Below are positions 16,348-24,802 of a stretch of DNA of 35,962 bases, piece by piece. The stretch spans positions 1-35,962 of the forward strand of contig JAHEAY010000046.1 in NCBI GenBank assembly GCA_024642485.1. The letters run 5' to 3'. How positions within the stretch are numbered: position 1 is the first letter of the stretch; every line of letters begins with the position of its first letter. The notes beneath the pieces were generated by a model. That model saw only the letters and a program-made list of their open reading frames with translations. It had not been told where the DNA came from and did no database searches. The DNA comes from Cytophagaceae bacterium. Lineage in GTDB: Bacteria > Bacteroidota > Bacteroidia > Cytophagales > Spirosomataceae. A program made the position numbers and the translations under genes.

Positions 16348-17302
16348 TGTTTTCGTTCTGATTATTTGTGCCTCTTGGGGCTTTTTAGCGCATAAAACCT
16401 TGCAGCAGATTTCGATTTATCAATTACCTGATGAATTGGCAGGCTATTTTTATGCGAATCAGGACTATCTCGTTCAGCAATCCATTCGTCCGGATGTGAG
16501 ACGCAAAGATGATAAACAAGAAGATGCGAAGCATTATTTGGATATGGATGCGCCGATTTTCGGGGCGGATTATAAGACATCGATTCCACATGATTTCAAC
16601 AAAGCCATAGCTAAATATGACTTGGATAGTTTGCGCAAAGAGGGATTAGTTCCTTGGGAGGTTGTTCGAGTATATGGTCGCTTAGTAGAGGCGTTTAAAA
16701 CGGAAAAAAGGGATTCCGTGTTGTTTTATGCGGCGGATTTAGGCCATTATGTGGCAGATGCGCACGTACCTTTACATACGACGCGTAATCATGATGGGCA
16801 GTTGACTGGCCAAAAAGGCATGCACGTCCTTTGGGAAAGTTTAGTGCCCGAAGCGCAATTGCAGGGCTATGCGTTGAATCAAGTGGCTGGTGTTCAATAC
16901 ATTGCTAAACCACAAGATTTCATCTTTCAAATTTTGTTGGAATCACATGCGATGTTGCCAGCCATGTTTGCTGCAGAAAAAGAAGTGCGTGCGGCTTTGG
17001 GCGAGGAGGGATCTTTTGAGATGGTAGAAAAATACGGTCGGAAGCAGCGTTATTATACCAAAGCCTTTATTCAAGCCTATGGTGCGAAATTAGGTGCTTC
17101 AATTCCGGATCGTATGCTATTAGCTTCTTCGCGTGTTGCCTCTTTTTGGTACTCGGCATGGAAAGATGCGGGTTCACCGGCATGGGTGAAACAAGATGCT
17201 CAGGTGGTGAATGCCTTGAACCAGGAAAAGGTGATTTGGAAGAAAAATGAATTGATTAGCGCGGGTCGTCTGATTTCCTTGCAAAATAAACGCGCGGAAT
17301 AA
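16334..17302 (+). CDS. Secreted zinc-dependent phospholipase C / S1-P1 nuclease-like protein
   Basis: This predicted periplasmic or secreted hydrolase has 322 residues. The signal peptide is short (MKKISVFVLIICAS), and cleavage before Trp15 would leave the N-terminal sequence WGFLAH. That is the family arrangement in which the free amino group and carbonyl of Trp1 help bind zinc. Further probable ligands lie in HYLDMD, DLGHYVADAHVPLH, NHDG and GMHVLWE, which fit the trinuclear zinc site of phospholipase C and P1 nuclease enzymes. The substrate, phospholipid or nucleic acid, cannot be told from sequence. I chose the ATG at 16334 because the signal peptide begins there; an upstream in-frame start at 16250 would add 28 residues of out-of-frame HTCS sequence. 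The 14-base overlap with the HTCS gene suggests translational coupling. The phosphodiesterase gene starts one base after its stop. Confidence 0.83.
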   Translation: MKKISVFVLIICASWGFLAHKTLQQISIYQLPDELAGYFYANQDYLVQQSIRPDVRRKDDKQEDAKHYLDMDAPIFGADYKTSIPHDFNKAIAKYDLDSLRKEGLVPWEVVRVYGRLVEAFKTEKRDSVLFYAADLGHYVADAHVPLHTTRNHDGQLTGQKGMHVLWESLVPEAQLQGYALNQVAGVQYIAKPQDFIFQILLESHAMLPAMFAAEKEVRAALGEEGSFEMVEKYGRKQRYYTKAFIQAYGAKLGASIPDRMLLASSRVASFWYSAWKDAGSPAWVKQDAQVVNALNQEKVIWKKNELISAGRLISLQNKRAE

Positions 17303-17303
17303 C

Positions 17304-17840
17304 ATGGTTAAGGTTTTGTTGCTTTCGGATACGCATAGCTATTTGGATCCTCGTTTAGATGAACATTTGAAGGAATGTGACCAAATATGGCATGGGGGCG
17401 ATTGGGGTTCTGTCGAATTAGCCGATAAATTAGCGGCTTACGGAAAGCCCATCGCAGGGGTTTATGGCAACATCGATGACCGGACGATTCGCAACATGTA
17501 TCCCAAAATCAAGCGTTTTCGGGTGGAGGATGTGACAGTTGCGATGACGCATATCGCAGGCGCTCCTTCTAATTACAAACCGGATGCATTAGAGGCATTT
17601 TCTATGGGATTACCCATGATTTTCGTCTGTGGACATTCGCATATATTACAAGTTAAAAGGGATTCGAAGCGTAATAATATGCTTTTTTTGAATCCGGGTG
17701 CAGCGGGCCAACATGGCTTTCACCCGGAACAAACGGCCCTCCGATTTAAGATTGATGGTGCCCGGATATTTGACATGGAAGTCATTCAAATGCCGCGGAT
17801 AAAAGTAAAATTAACGCCGGAGGAAGCAAAACTGCTATGA
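17304..17840 (+). CDS. YfcE/MJ0936-type metallophosphoesterase
   Basis: This is a cytosolic calcineurin-like phosphodiesterase of 178 residues. The metal-binding residues of the family are visible in order: Asp9 and His11 (DTH), Asp33 (GGDWG), Asn56 (YGNID), His83 (MTHI), and His111/His113 (CGHSH). The single compact domain, without signal peptide, fits the YfcE/MJ0936 group, whose members hydrolyse model phosphodiesters and whose physiological substrates are mostly unknown. The ATG lies one base after the upstream phospholipase-like gene's stop, so these are almost certainly co-transcribed, perhaps from the HTCS promoter. A phosphodiesterase behind a phospholipase C-like enzyme could process released phosphoesters, but that is speculation, as the two enzymes sit in different compartments. 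Confidence 0.88.
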   Translation: MVKVLLLSDTHSYLDPRLDEHLKECDQIWHGGDWGSVELADKLAAYGKPIAGVYGNIDDRTIRNMYPKIKRFRVEDVTVAMTHIAGAPSNYKPDALEAFSMGLPMIFVCGHSHILQVKRDSKRNNMLFLNPGAAGQHGFHPEQTALRFKIDGARIFDMEVIQMPRIKVKLTPEEAKLL

Positions 17841-17878
17841 CCCCGGCAGCGTGATTCCACGCCGCTGCGTTCTTCAAA

Positions 17879-19027
17879 TTACGCTTTATTCACTTCAAAA
17901 GACTGATAATTTTCAAATACCGAGCCTTTCTGGTACGATTTTAGGATCCATCCACCCCCCACTACATCGTTTCCTTCATAGAAAACTGCTGCCTGACCAG
18001 GTGCAATGCCACTTACGGCATCATGGAAGTCGACCTTAATTTTATCAGCAAACTGATGAATAATCGCATCTGTTCCGGCATCTTTATAGCGCACCTTCGT
18101 TAAGGTTTCCAATCCTTCTGAAGGTATCTCTGCGTATTTCTGCATATTTAACTGGCCTACCCACATACCCGTCCGATTTAAATCCTCGATTTGACCGATG
18201 ACCACTTCATTCGTTTCCTTACGGATTTCAATCACATAAGCCGGGAATCCAAATGCCTTACCCAAACCTTTCCGTTGGCCTACTGTATAAAATGGATATC
18301 CCTCATGCTTCCCAATAACCTTTCCGGCAACATCCACGAAATTTCCGCCGGCTACTTGTTCCTCCAATTCCGGCAAGCGACGCTTCAAGAATCCACGGTA
18401 ATCATTGTCGGGGACGAAACAGATTTCATAGCTTTCCGACTTATTCACTAAATCCACAAAACCTCGTTCCGTAGCCATCTCACGAATACGCGCTTTGGTT
18501 AATCCACCCAAAGGCAAAATGGTCCGTGCTAAACTCGATTGCGAAACGCCCCAAAGGACATAACTCTGATCTTTTAAAGTGTCTACACCTTTGGAAATTA
18601 CGTAACGGCCGTTTTCTTGACGAATCTGTGCATAGTGGCCCGTTGCGATGAATTCACAGCCTAATTGGTCGGCGCGACGAAGCAATGCGTCCCATTTGAT
18701 ATGTGTATTGCACATAACGCAGGGGTTGGGTGTCCGACCGTCCACGTATTCTTGCGTAAAATAGTCAATTACTGAATCACCGAATTCCTCGCGAATGTCT
18801 AAGATATAATGTGGGAAGCCCAACGATACCGCTATGTGGCGGGCATCATTGATGGAATCCAAGGAACAACAACCTGTTTCCTTTTTATCACCCCCTGAAC
18901 TGGCATAGTCCCAGGTTTTCATGGTCATACCGATGACCTCATATCCTTGTTCGTGTAACAAAACAGCTGCGACCGAGCTGTCGATTCCGCCGCTCATCGC
19001 GACCAATACTCTTCCTTTTGATTCCAT
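17879..19027 (-). CDS. mnmA: tRNA-specific 2-thiouridylase MnmA
   Basis: MnmA thiolates C2 of the wobble uridine (U34) of tRNA-Lys, -Glu and -Gln, using ATP and persulfide sulfur. The 382-residue protein has the PP-loop SGGIDSS starting at Ser12. The catalytic pair is Cys103 (GRTPNPCVMCN) and Cys203 (SESYEICFVPD), matching the two-cysteine mechanism of the bacterial enzyme. Other conserved blocks are ATGHYAQI, DQSYVLWGV, GKHEGYPFYTVGQRKGLG and the C-terminal APGQAAVFYEG. The gene is monocistronic on the minus strand, convergent with the phosphodiesterase gene and divergent from the TrpF-like gene. Its partner in making mnm5s2U34, MnmE, is encoded at 33290 in this window. Confidence 0.96.
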   Translation of the reverse strand: MESKGRVLVAMSGGIDSSVAAVLLHEQGYEVIGMTMKTWDYASSGGDKKETGCCSLDSINDARHIAVSLGFPHYILDIREEFGDSVIDYFTQEYVDGRTPNPCVMCNTHIKWDALLRRADQLGCEFIATGHYAQIRQENGRYVISKGVDTLKDQSYVLWGVSQSSLARTILPLGGLTKARIREMATERGFVDLVNKSESYEICFVPDNDYRGFLKRRLPELEEQVAGGNFVDVAGKVIGKHEGYPFYTVGQRKGLGKAFGFPAYVIEIRKETNEVVIGQIEDLNRTGMWVGQLNMQKYAEIPSEGLETLTKVRYKDAGTDAIIHQFADKIKVDFHDAVSGIAPGQAAVFYEGNDVVGGGWILKSYQKGSVFENYQSFEVNKA

Positions 19028-19093
19028 ATTCTATTACAGGTTCAAGGCCTGCCGAAAATTTCCTGCAAGTTAGGATATATTTTCCTGAAAGCG

Positions 19094-19101
19094 TAGTTTT
19101 G
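19094..19101 (+). promoter_or_regulatory. Possible -7 element for the TrpF-like/PBP1A/hemF operon
   Basis: TAGTTTTG matches TAnnTTTG exactly and ends 29 bases before the ATG at 19130, in a 102-base divergent intergenic region. No clear TTG at the -33 distance is present. Confidence 0.4.
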
Positions 19102-19129
19102 TTCTCGCGTCTAAGCATGAAATAACCCT

Positions 19130-19720
19130 ATGTTAAAAACACAAGTTAAAGTTTCGTCGATTACCAATTTGTCCGATGCGCGCTACTGCGCAGGCATGGG
19201 GGTCGATTTATTAGGTTTTCCTATTCAAGAAATTCCACTCGAAAAATTTACTGAAATTCGAAATTGGTTAGCCGGTGTTGAGATTGTAGGCGAGTTTTCT
19301 ACGCACGATGCTGAAGAAATTAAGGCCAAAGTAGCTGAATATCAACCTGATTATCTGGAAATCGATACTAAGGTGAATTTGGTCGCTATTCAAGATCTTG
19401 CGATTCCTAAAATTTTACGCGTAAACATCGATACGGATAATTTGCCGGCCGTTTTTGCGGCATCGGCTCCTTATGTGACGCAATTCTTATTGGTAAGCGA
19501 TAGTCCAAATTCTTTGGATGGCATGGAAGGTTCCGTGGAGATTTGGTCGGCACAATACCCGATTATTGTAGGGCTTGAAATCCCAGAGGCAGATTTAGAT
19601 GAATGGATTGATCAAAGTTCCATCAAGGGAATTGGCCTGGTGGCAGGCGATGAAGATCGTCCGGGATTTCGGGATTTTACCGATTTAATGAATATCTTAG
19701 AGAAATTAGAAACAGAATAA
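19130..19720 (+). CDS. TrpF-like (phosphoribosylanthranilate isomerase-like) barrel protein lacking catalytic residues
   Basis: This 196-residue protein resembles TrpF along its length but lacks what TrpF needs. The start KVSSITNLSDARYCAGMGVDLLGF aligns with the usual KICGITN...A...GAD.LGF, yet the catalytic Cys of KICG is Ser. The later segment usually containing the catalytic Asp reads LLVSDSPNSLDGMEG without the expected glycine-rich loop. The phosphate-binding end, normally a SSGVE motif, reads AGDEDRPGFRDF. No tryptophan gene is adjacent. It is probably a repurposed TIM barrel of unknown function, and annotation as an active TrpF would be risky. It lies 3 bases upstream of the PBP1A gene, so it is likely the first gene of that operon. 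Confidence 0.7.
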   Translation: MLKTQVKVSSITNLSDARYCAGMGVDLLGFPIQEIPLEKFTEIRNWLAGVEIVGEFSTHDAEEIKAKVAEYQPDYLEIDTKVNLVAIQDLAIPKILRVNIDTDNLPAVFAASAPYVTQFLLVSDSPNSLDGMEGSVEIWSAQYPIIVGLEIPEADLDEWIDQSSIKGIGLVAGDEDRPGFRDFTDLMNILEKLETE

Positions 19721-19723
19721 ACG

Positions 19724-22342
19724 ATGTTCCAAAAGATTCAACAGTATTATTCGCTTATTAAATCCAAGCTTAATCAAGGGCTTTTTTACCTTTGGAGCTT
19801 GTTATTAATGGGTGTTCAAAAGCTTTTGGGGCAGAAGCAATATGGCCGTTTAGAGGCTGTTTGCAATCAATCTATTGCTTATTACGATTCTAAACGCGCA
19901 ATATTACAAGCATATTATGATGCGAGGGTAGATAAAAATTCTCCTTATTATAAACCGATTGTCCGCTTATGGCGTATTGCTGGTAAAACGGTTTTTTATG
20001 TCATGGTCTATTTATTTGTGATTGAGACGAATATCTTTTGGTTGACCGGGCAAATGCCTAGTGTTGACGACCTTCAAAATCCGAAATTATCCCAAGCATC
20101 CGAAATTTATTCAGCAGATGGAGTGCTGTTAGGCAAGTATTTCGCGGAGAATCGCACGCCGATTCGTGATTATAAATTGATTTCACCTAATTTAGTAAAG
20201 GCCTTGGTTGCAACGGAAGATTCTCGTTTTTATGAGCATACGGGGATTGACTTTCAGGCTTGGGCAGGCGTTGCCGTGGGCATTGTAAAAGGTGGTGATC
20301 GTGGGGGTGGGAGTACAATTTCCCAACAACTTGCTAAGAACTTATTCAAAACGCGTACGAAAAAAAGCTTTACGAAAACGGGGCTTTTGGGCTATATTCC
20401 GGGTTTGAATAAATTGATTTACAAGACCAAAGAATGGGTTACAGCAATCAAATTAGAGCGTTTTTATACGAAGGATGAGATTATTCTTTGGTATTTGAAT
20501 ACGGTGGATTATGGCAATAATGCCTATGGGATTAAAGTGGCAGCGAAGACCTATTTCAATACCTCACCAGATAGTCTGAATATTCAGGAGGCTGCCATTT
20601 TAGTCGGTTTACAGAAAGCAACGACAACTTACAATCCGAAGCGATATGATGGAAAGCCTTTGGCTGAAAATAAGGCTTGGAAGCGTCGGAATGTGGTTTT
20701 ATCTCAAATGGTTAAAGCGGGTTATTTGAAGCAAAATGAATATGATTCATTAGCTCCATTACCTATCGTTTTACATGAGAACCAAGAATCACCTTACGAT
20801 GGCACGGGAAATTATTTCAAAGTAGCCGTGGCGAAATTCATTCAGGATTGGGCGAAGGCGAATGACATGGAAATTGATTTGTATCGGGATGGGTTGAAAA
20901 TCACGACGACAATCGATTCGCGTTTACAAATGCATGCCGAAGAGGCTGTGGAGCAAGGAATGCGCAGCACCCAAAAATCATTTGATAATCACTGGACGGG
21001 TCAAAATCCATGGGTGGATGAAACGGGAAAAGAGATTCCAGGTTTCATCGATTCGGTTGCAAAACGGACTGAATATTACAAGGCTTTGGTTCGTCGTTAT
21101 CCGAATAATCCGGATTCGGTTTGGTATCAAATGAAGCATGTGAAGCGGAAAATGTGGGTGTATTCACGTAATACGCTCGGGGAAGAGGAGCAAACGATGA
21201 GTGCGATTGATTCGATTAATTATTATAAGCGATTCCTTCAAGCAGGTATGATGACCATGGATCCATACACGGGCCACATTAAAGCCTGGGTGGGCGGTTT
21301 GGACTTTAAATACTTCAAATACGATCACGTTAAGCAAAGTAAACGACAAGCTGGATCTACCTTTAAGCCATTTGTTTATACGGCTGCGATAGATGGTCCG
21401 CGGGATTTGTCACCATGTTTTACGGTTGAAGATTCGCCTTATTCCTTGGAGATTGAGGAGAATGGAGAGAAAAAGATTTGGTCTCCGCACAATGCGGATG
21501 GTACCTTTTCGTATAGTATGATGCCACTGAAGCGGGCATTAGCCAAGTCGGTGAATACGGTCACGGCGCGTTTAACCAATGAATTTGTAGGCCCTGATAC
21601 CGTTGCCTATTATGCCAAAAAGATGGGGATTAAAAGTCCTTTGAAACCTGTGGCTTCCATTGGTTTAGGTTCGATCGACGTATCGCTCTATGAGATGATT
21701 GGGGCATATTCTGCTTTTGTCAATGAAGGGATTCACGTAGAGCCGATGATCATTACGGAGATTAAGGATCAAAATGGCAAGGTATTGGTCAACTTTGAGC
21801 CACAAGCTGAACGGGTAATCAAAAAGGAATCAGCCCAATTGATGCGCTATATGTTGGAAGGTGTCATTCACGAAGGTGGAACGGCAAGTTCCTTATTATG
21901 GGGCGATGGCTCCGTGTTATTGCCAGAAGGTAATAATCGTTATGCACATAATTTTGCAGGTAAAACGGGAACGACATCTAATCACTCAGATGGTTGGTTC
22001 ATTGGAATGACCCAAAACCTCATTTCAGGCGTCTGGGTTGGTGGCGATGATCGCTCGATTCACTTCCGATCAGGTGCATTAGGTGAGGGGTCAAAAACAG
22101 CCATGCCAATTTACAAACGCTTTATGATCAAGGTGGTCAATGATCCTTTGTTGGCCATGTACAAACCAACGCCTTTTGATAAATTAGATAAACGCGTGGT
22201 AAAGAAAGATTTCGATTGTGGAGGAGGAACGAGCATTTTGCCGGATTCCTTGCAGGTATCGGATTCTGAGTTAGATTCATTGAATGCCTTGATGGGGGAA
22301 CCTGAAACGCAATCGGATTCGAGTACCTCATCCCCTAATTAG
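19724..22342 (+). CDS. Class A penicillin-binding protein 1A (transglycosylase/transpeptidase)
   Basis: This bifunctional peptidoglycan synthase of 872 residues is anchored in the inner membrane with the bulk in the periplasm. A cytoplasmic N-terminal region (about 1-80) precedes one membrane segment (about 86-104, VFYVMVYLFVIETNIFWL). The GT51 transglycosylase domain has its catalytic Glu in VATEDSRFYEH (about 164) and GGSTISQQLAKNLF. The transpeptidase domain has SxxK in GSTFKPF (about 544), SVN in AKSVNTV (about 610) and KTGT in AGKTGTTSNHSDGWF (about 746). The C-terminal tail is Ser/Glu-rich and probably disordered. The first 80 residues form a longer than usual cytoplasmic leader for the family. 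It follows the TrpF-like gene by 3 bases, and hemF starts one base after its stop. Confidence 0.95.
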   Translation: MFQKIQQYYSLIKSKLNQGLFYLWSLLLMGVQKLLGQKQYGRLEAVCNQSIAYYDSKRAILQAYYDARVDKNSPYYKPIVRLWRIAGKTVFYVMVYLFVIETNIFWLTGQMPSVDDLQNPKLSQASEIYSADGVLLGKYFAENRTPIRDYKLISPNLVKALVATEDSRFYEHTGIDFQAWAGVAVGIVKGGDRGGGSTISQQLAKNLFKTRTKKSFTKTGLLGYIPGLNKLIYKTKEWVTAIKLERFYTKDEIILWYLNTVDYGNNAYGIKVAAKTYFNTSPDSLNIQEAAILVGLQKATTTYNPKRYDGKPLAENKAWKRRNVVLSQMVKAGYLKQNEYDSLAPLPIVLHENQESPYDGTGNYFKVAVAKFIQDWAKANDMEIDLYRDGLKITTTIDSRLQMHAEEAVEQGMRSTQKSFDNHWTGQNPWVDETGKEIPGFIDSVAKRTEYYKALVRRYPNNPDSVWYQMKHVKRKMWVYSRNTLGEEEQTMSAIDSINYYKRFLQAGMMTMDPYTGHIKAWVGGLDFKYFKYDHVKQSKRQAGSTFKPFVYTAAIDGPRDLSPCFTVEDSPYSLEIEENGEKKIWSPHNADGTFSYSMMPLKRALAKSVNTVTARLTNEFVGPDTVAYYAKKMGIKSPLKPVASIGLGSIDVSLYEMIGAYSAFVNEGIHVEPMIITEIKDQNGKVLVNFEPQAERVIKKESAQLMRYMLEGVIHEGGTASSLLWGDGSVLLPEGNNRYAHNFAGKTGTTSNHSDGWFIGMTQNLISGVWVGGDDRSIHFRSGALGEGSKTAMPIYKRFMIKVVNDPLLAMYKPTPFDKLDKRVVKKDFDCGGGTSILPDSLQVSDSELDSLNALMGEPETQSDSSTSSPN

Positions 22343-22343
22343 T

Positions 22344-23228
22344 ATGAATAAAGAGCAAATTGAAGCGTATTTCCGTGATCTACAGGATCGGATTTGTGCG
22401 GGAATTGAAGCAGCGGATGGAACAGGTAAATTCCGTGAGGATCTTTGGTTGCGTCCTGAAGGGGGTGGCGGAAGAACCCGACTGATCGAAGGAGGGTCTA
22501 TCTTAGAAAAAGCGGGTGTGAATTTCTCAGCCGTTTCGGGGCCATTGCATCCTAAAATGGTCACGAGTTTGAATGTGACGGAAGAGGTTGAATTCTTCGC
22601 GACAGGCGTTTCGATCGTGATGCATCCGATCAATGCTTGGGTTCCGATCATCCACATGAATGTACGTTATTTTGAATTGAGTAATGGTCAATCGTGGTTT
22701 GGTGGCGGCATTGATTTAACGCCGCATATCATTATCCCGGAACAGGCGAAATGGTTTCACCAACAAGTGAAGGCCTCATGTGATGGTTTTGGTCCAGATG
22801 TATATGCCAAATACAAGACTTGGGCGGATGATTATTTCTTCAATACACACCGCAATGAAACGCGCGGTATTGGGGGGATTTTCTTTGATTATTTGAAAGA
22901 AGACAAAGCTAAAACCTTTGATTTTGTGAAGTCGGTAGGAGAATCTTTTGTTCCTATTTATAGCCATTTGATGAAGGAAAACGCATCCAAGGCTGTTTCT
23001 GAGCAGGAGCGTAATTTCCAATTATTGCGTCGGGGTCGTTATGTGGAATTCAATCTTGTTCACGATCGCGGGACGAAATTTGGATTGGAAACGAATGGTC
23101 GGACGGAATCGATCTTAATGAGCTTGCCACCTTTGGCGGCTTGGGAATATATGTATGATGCCTCGGGGTATCCGGAAGGCCAACAAACCTTGGATTTACT
23201 GAAAAAGGGAATTGATTGGTTGGCATAA
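22344..23228 (+). CDS. hemF: Oxygen-dependent coproporphyrinogen III oxidase HemF
   Basis: HemF converts coproporphyrinogen III to protoporphyrinogen IX in haem synthesis, using molecular oxygen, in the cytosol. The 294-residue sequence shows the family signature FATGVSIVMHPINAWVPIIHMNVRYFEL, GGGIDLTPHII, RNETRGIGGIFFDYL, and the C-terminal LRRGRYVEFNLVHDRGTKFGL...GRTESILMSLPP. Length is normal. The ATG lies one base after the PBP1A stop, so it is the last gene of the operon, which ends at the strong hairpin 23230-23261. Presence of HemF rather than HemN here indicates that haem can be made aerobically. Confidence 0.96.
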   Translation: MNKEQIEAYFRDLQDRICAGIEAADGTGKFREDLWLRPEGGGGRTRLIEGGSILEKAGVNFSAVSGPLHPKMVTSLNVTEEVEFFATGVSIVMHPINAWVPIIHMNVRYFELSNGQSWFGGGIDLTPHIIIPEQAKWFHQQVKASCDGFGPDVYAKYKTWADDYFFNTHRNETRGIGGIFFDYLKEDKAKTFDFVKSVGESFVPIYSHLMKENASKAVSEQERNFQLLRRGRYVEFNLVHDRGTKFGLETNGRTESILMSLPPLAAWEYMYDASGYPEGQQTLDLLKKGIDWLA

Positions 23229-23229
23229 A

Positions 23230-23261
23230 AAAAGGTGAGGATTTTGTTCCTCACCTTTTTT
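23230..23261. terminator. Strong bidirectional terminator between hemF and the acidic hypothetical gene
   Basis: The stem GGTGAGGA with TCCTCACC (23234-23241 and 23248-23255), loop TTTTGT, is flanked by an A run on the left and a T run on the right, so it can end transcripts in both directions. It begins 1 base after the hemF stop and ends 2 bases before the stop of the convergent gene. Confidence 0.88.
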
Positions 23262-23263
23262 GT

Positions 23264-23665
23264 TTATTTCGATTCTTCCCAGACGATTTCGAGTCCTTTG
23301 GGAGTCATGAGGAGCACGCGGGTAGGCGAGGGTAACAATACCAAACGGGCTGCTGCCGCTGGGTCTTCGATCCACTCTACTTCGACACCTTCTTTTTTGC
23401 TGATTTCGACTTCACCGTCCGCTGTTTCTACAAATTTCTTCGCTAAATAAGCCGTAGGTAATAAAACATCTGATTCTGGGCAATGTTTCAAGTGAACTTT
23501 TTCAAGGATTTCCTCTAATTGGTCACCATATTTCTCATTGAAATCATCTTCTAAATCATGTAGCAATTCCTCTACGTCATCGTAATTTTCGTCGGAATAA
23601 GACAATTTACTCAATTTCAATCGTTGCTCTAAGATGGCAATCATCGCCTCGTCAATCGTATTCAT
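23264..23665 (-). CDS. Acidic hypothetical protein, 133 residues
   Basis: I do not recognise the family. The protein is small, cytosolic and strongly acidic. The N-terminal half (about 1-60) is predicted helical, with runs such as DENYDDVEELLHDLEDDF and QLEEILEKVHLKH. The C-terminal half looks like alternating beta strands (GEVEISKKEGVEVEW, ARLVLLPSPTRVLLMTPKGLEIVW). There is no signal peptide, membrane segment or metal motif, and one Cys in KHCPESDV. The codon pattern and clean flanks (terminator on one side, TATCTTTG element on the other) support a real gene. It is 39 bases downstream of menC on the same strand but has its own likely promoter. Function unknown. Confidence 0.75.
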   Translation of the reverse strand: MNTIDEAMIAILEQRLKLSKLSYSDENYDDVEELLHDLEDDFNEKYGDQLEEILEKVHLKHCPESDVLLPTAYLAKKFVETADGEVEISKKEGVEVEWIEDPAAAARLVLLPSPTRVLLMTPKGLEIVWEESK

Positions 23666-23690
23666 GCGGATATGTTAAATTTTTGCTGAG

Positions 23691-23698
23691 CAAAGATA
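23691..23698 (-). promoter_or_regulatory. Probable -7 element of the acidic hypothetical gene
   Basis: On the minus strand this reads TATCTTTG followed by C, an exact and typical form of the Bacteroidota -7 element. It ends 26 bases before the start codon at 23665 and lies in the 39-base gap after menC. A TTTG further upstream is too close to be a normal -33. Confidence 0.45.
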
Positions 23699-23704
23699 GG
23701 AGTT

Positions 23705-24751
23705 TTAGTCAAAAGGCGTGGCTCTTGGATGCCCCGATTTTTGAAAAATATTACCTTGTTGGATATAAAGTCCGCTTTCAAAATTATTCGTGTACAATTG
23801 ACCCGTTCCTAAACCTTGCGGTAATAGATTGTTGAACTCCGCGGTAAATTGCGCAATCGCTTGTAGGCCAATGTTCGATTCCAAGGCAGACGTAATCCAC
23901 CAAGCGATTCCTTGTGCTTCAGCAGCTTCGATCCAAAGCCTCGTTGCTTGATAACCGCCCAATAAACTAGGTTTTAGAATGATATAAGGTGGTTTTATTG
24001 AGTTGAGTAATTCTTCCTGATTTTCCACACCAATCAACTCCTCATCCAAGGCAATAGGCAAGATGTTTTGGGCACATAAATCATGCATCGCCTCCCATTG
24101 GCCTGCGCGTATAGGTTGTTCGATGGAATGTAAGTCAAATTGAGCTAAACGTTCCAGTTTTTCTGCAGCTTCCGAAACGGCAAAGGCGCCATTGGCATCT
24201 ACACGGATGCTTAGGTCAGAAGCAGAATAACGAGCACGTATTTCTTGAAGTATCTCGATTTCTTGTTCAAAATCAATGGCTCCAATTTTCAATTTCAGGC
24301 AATTATAGCCAGCTGCTAATTTGGCATCAATTTGCTCGCGCATGAACGAAGGATTTCCCATCCAGATCAATCCATTGATTGGAATAGGTGCTTCCTGCGT
24401 AGAAAAGGAATTGTTGAAATATCGTCCATGTCCACCTTGCATCCAATCCAATAAAGCCATTTCCATAGCCATACGCAAGGAAGGGAACGTGATAGGTATG
24501 TTTTCCAGATACGTTGGAATTTCAGCGGTGGTATGGGGTAATTCAGGTAATTGATCAATAATCTTTTGAAATGAAGCCGAGCAATCTTCCTCAAATTCCG
24601 GACTTAAGCCGCGTAGGGGACCTGCTTCTCCGATACCCTTACGTCCATCTTGTTCGATGCGAATAAAGTAACTCGTCTTCTGTGTTAGAACACCTCGGGA
24701 TGTTCCTGCCTCGAAATGGAAATTGAGTGTATGGGATTTCAATTGAATCAT
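23705..24751 (-). CDS. menC: o-Succinylbenzoate synthase MenC (enolase superfamily)
   Basis: MenC dehydrates SHCHC to o-succinylbenzoate in menaquinone synthesis, in the cytosol. The 348-residue protein has the muconate-lactonising subgroup layout: an N-terminal capping domain with GIGEAGPLRGLSPE and a barrel carrying all catalytic groups. These are the KxK pair Lys153/Lys155 (LKLKIG), metal ligands Asp185 (RVDANG), Glu211 (SIEQP) and Asp236 (ALDEEL), and the second base Lys260 (ILKPSLLGG). The SALESNIGL segment near the C-terminus is typical of MenC; dipeptide epimerases carry a different specificity motif, so MenC is favoured, though no other men gene is nearby. It is divergent from lpxK with only 51 bases between the starts. 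Confidence 0.87.
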   Translation of the reverse strand: MIQLKSHTLNFHFEAGTSRGVLTQKTSYFIRIEQDGRKGIGEAGPLRGLSPEFEEDCSASFQKIIDQLPELPHTTAEIPTYLENIPITFPSLRMAMEMALLDWMQGGHGRYFNNSFSTQEAPIPINGLIWMGNPSFMREQIDAKLAAGYNCLKLKIGAIDFEQEIEILQEIRARYSASDLSIRVDANGAFAVSEAAEKLERLAQFDLHSIEQPIRAGQWEAMHDLCAQNILPIALDEELIGVENQEELLNSIKPPYIILKPSLLGGYQATRLWIEAAEAQGIAWWITSALESNIGLQAIAQFTAEFNNLLPQGLGTGQLYTNNFESGLYIQQGNIFQKSGHPRATPFD

Positions 24752-24802
24752 GCCCGCAAGTTATTATTTTCTATTGATTTGTTTATTTAGTAGTTTTAAG
24801 GA

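Noticed and set aside
17845-17868. Hairpin between the phosphodiesterase gene and mnmA
   Set aside because: GCAGCGTG and CACGCCGCTGC pair only with a three-base bulge, and no T tract follows on either strand, so I did not call a terminator.
22328-22657. 109-residue minus-strand frame over the start of hemF
   Set aside because: Antisense to conserved hemF sequence, low-complexity proline/serine composition, no start signal.
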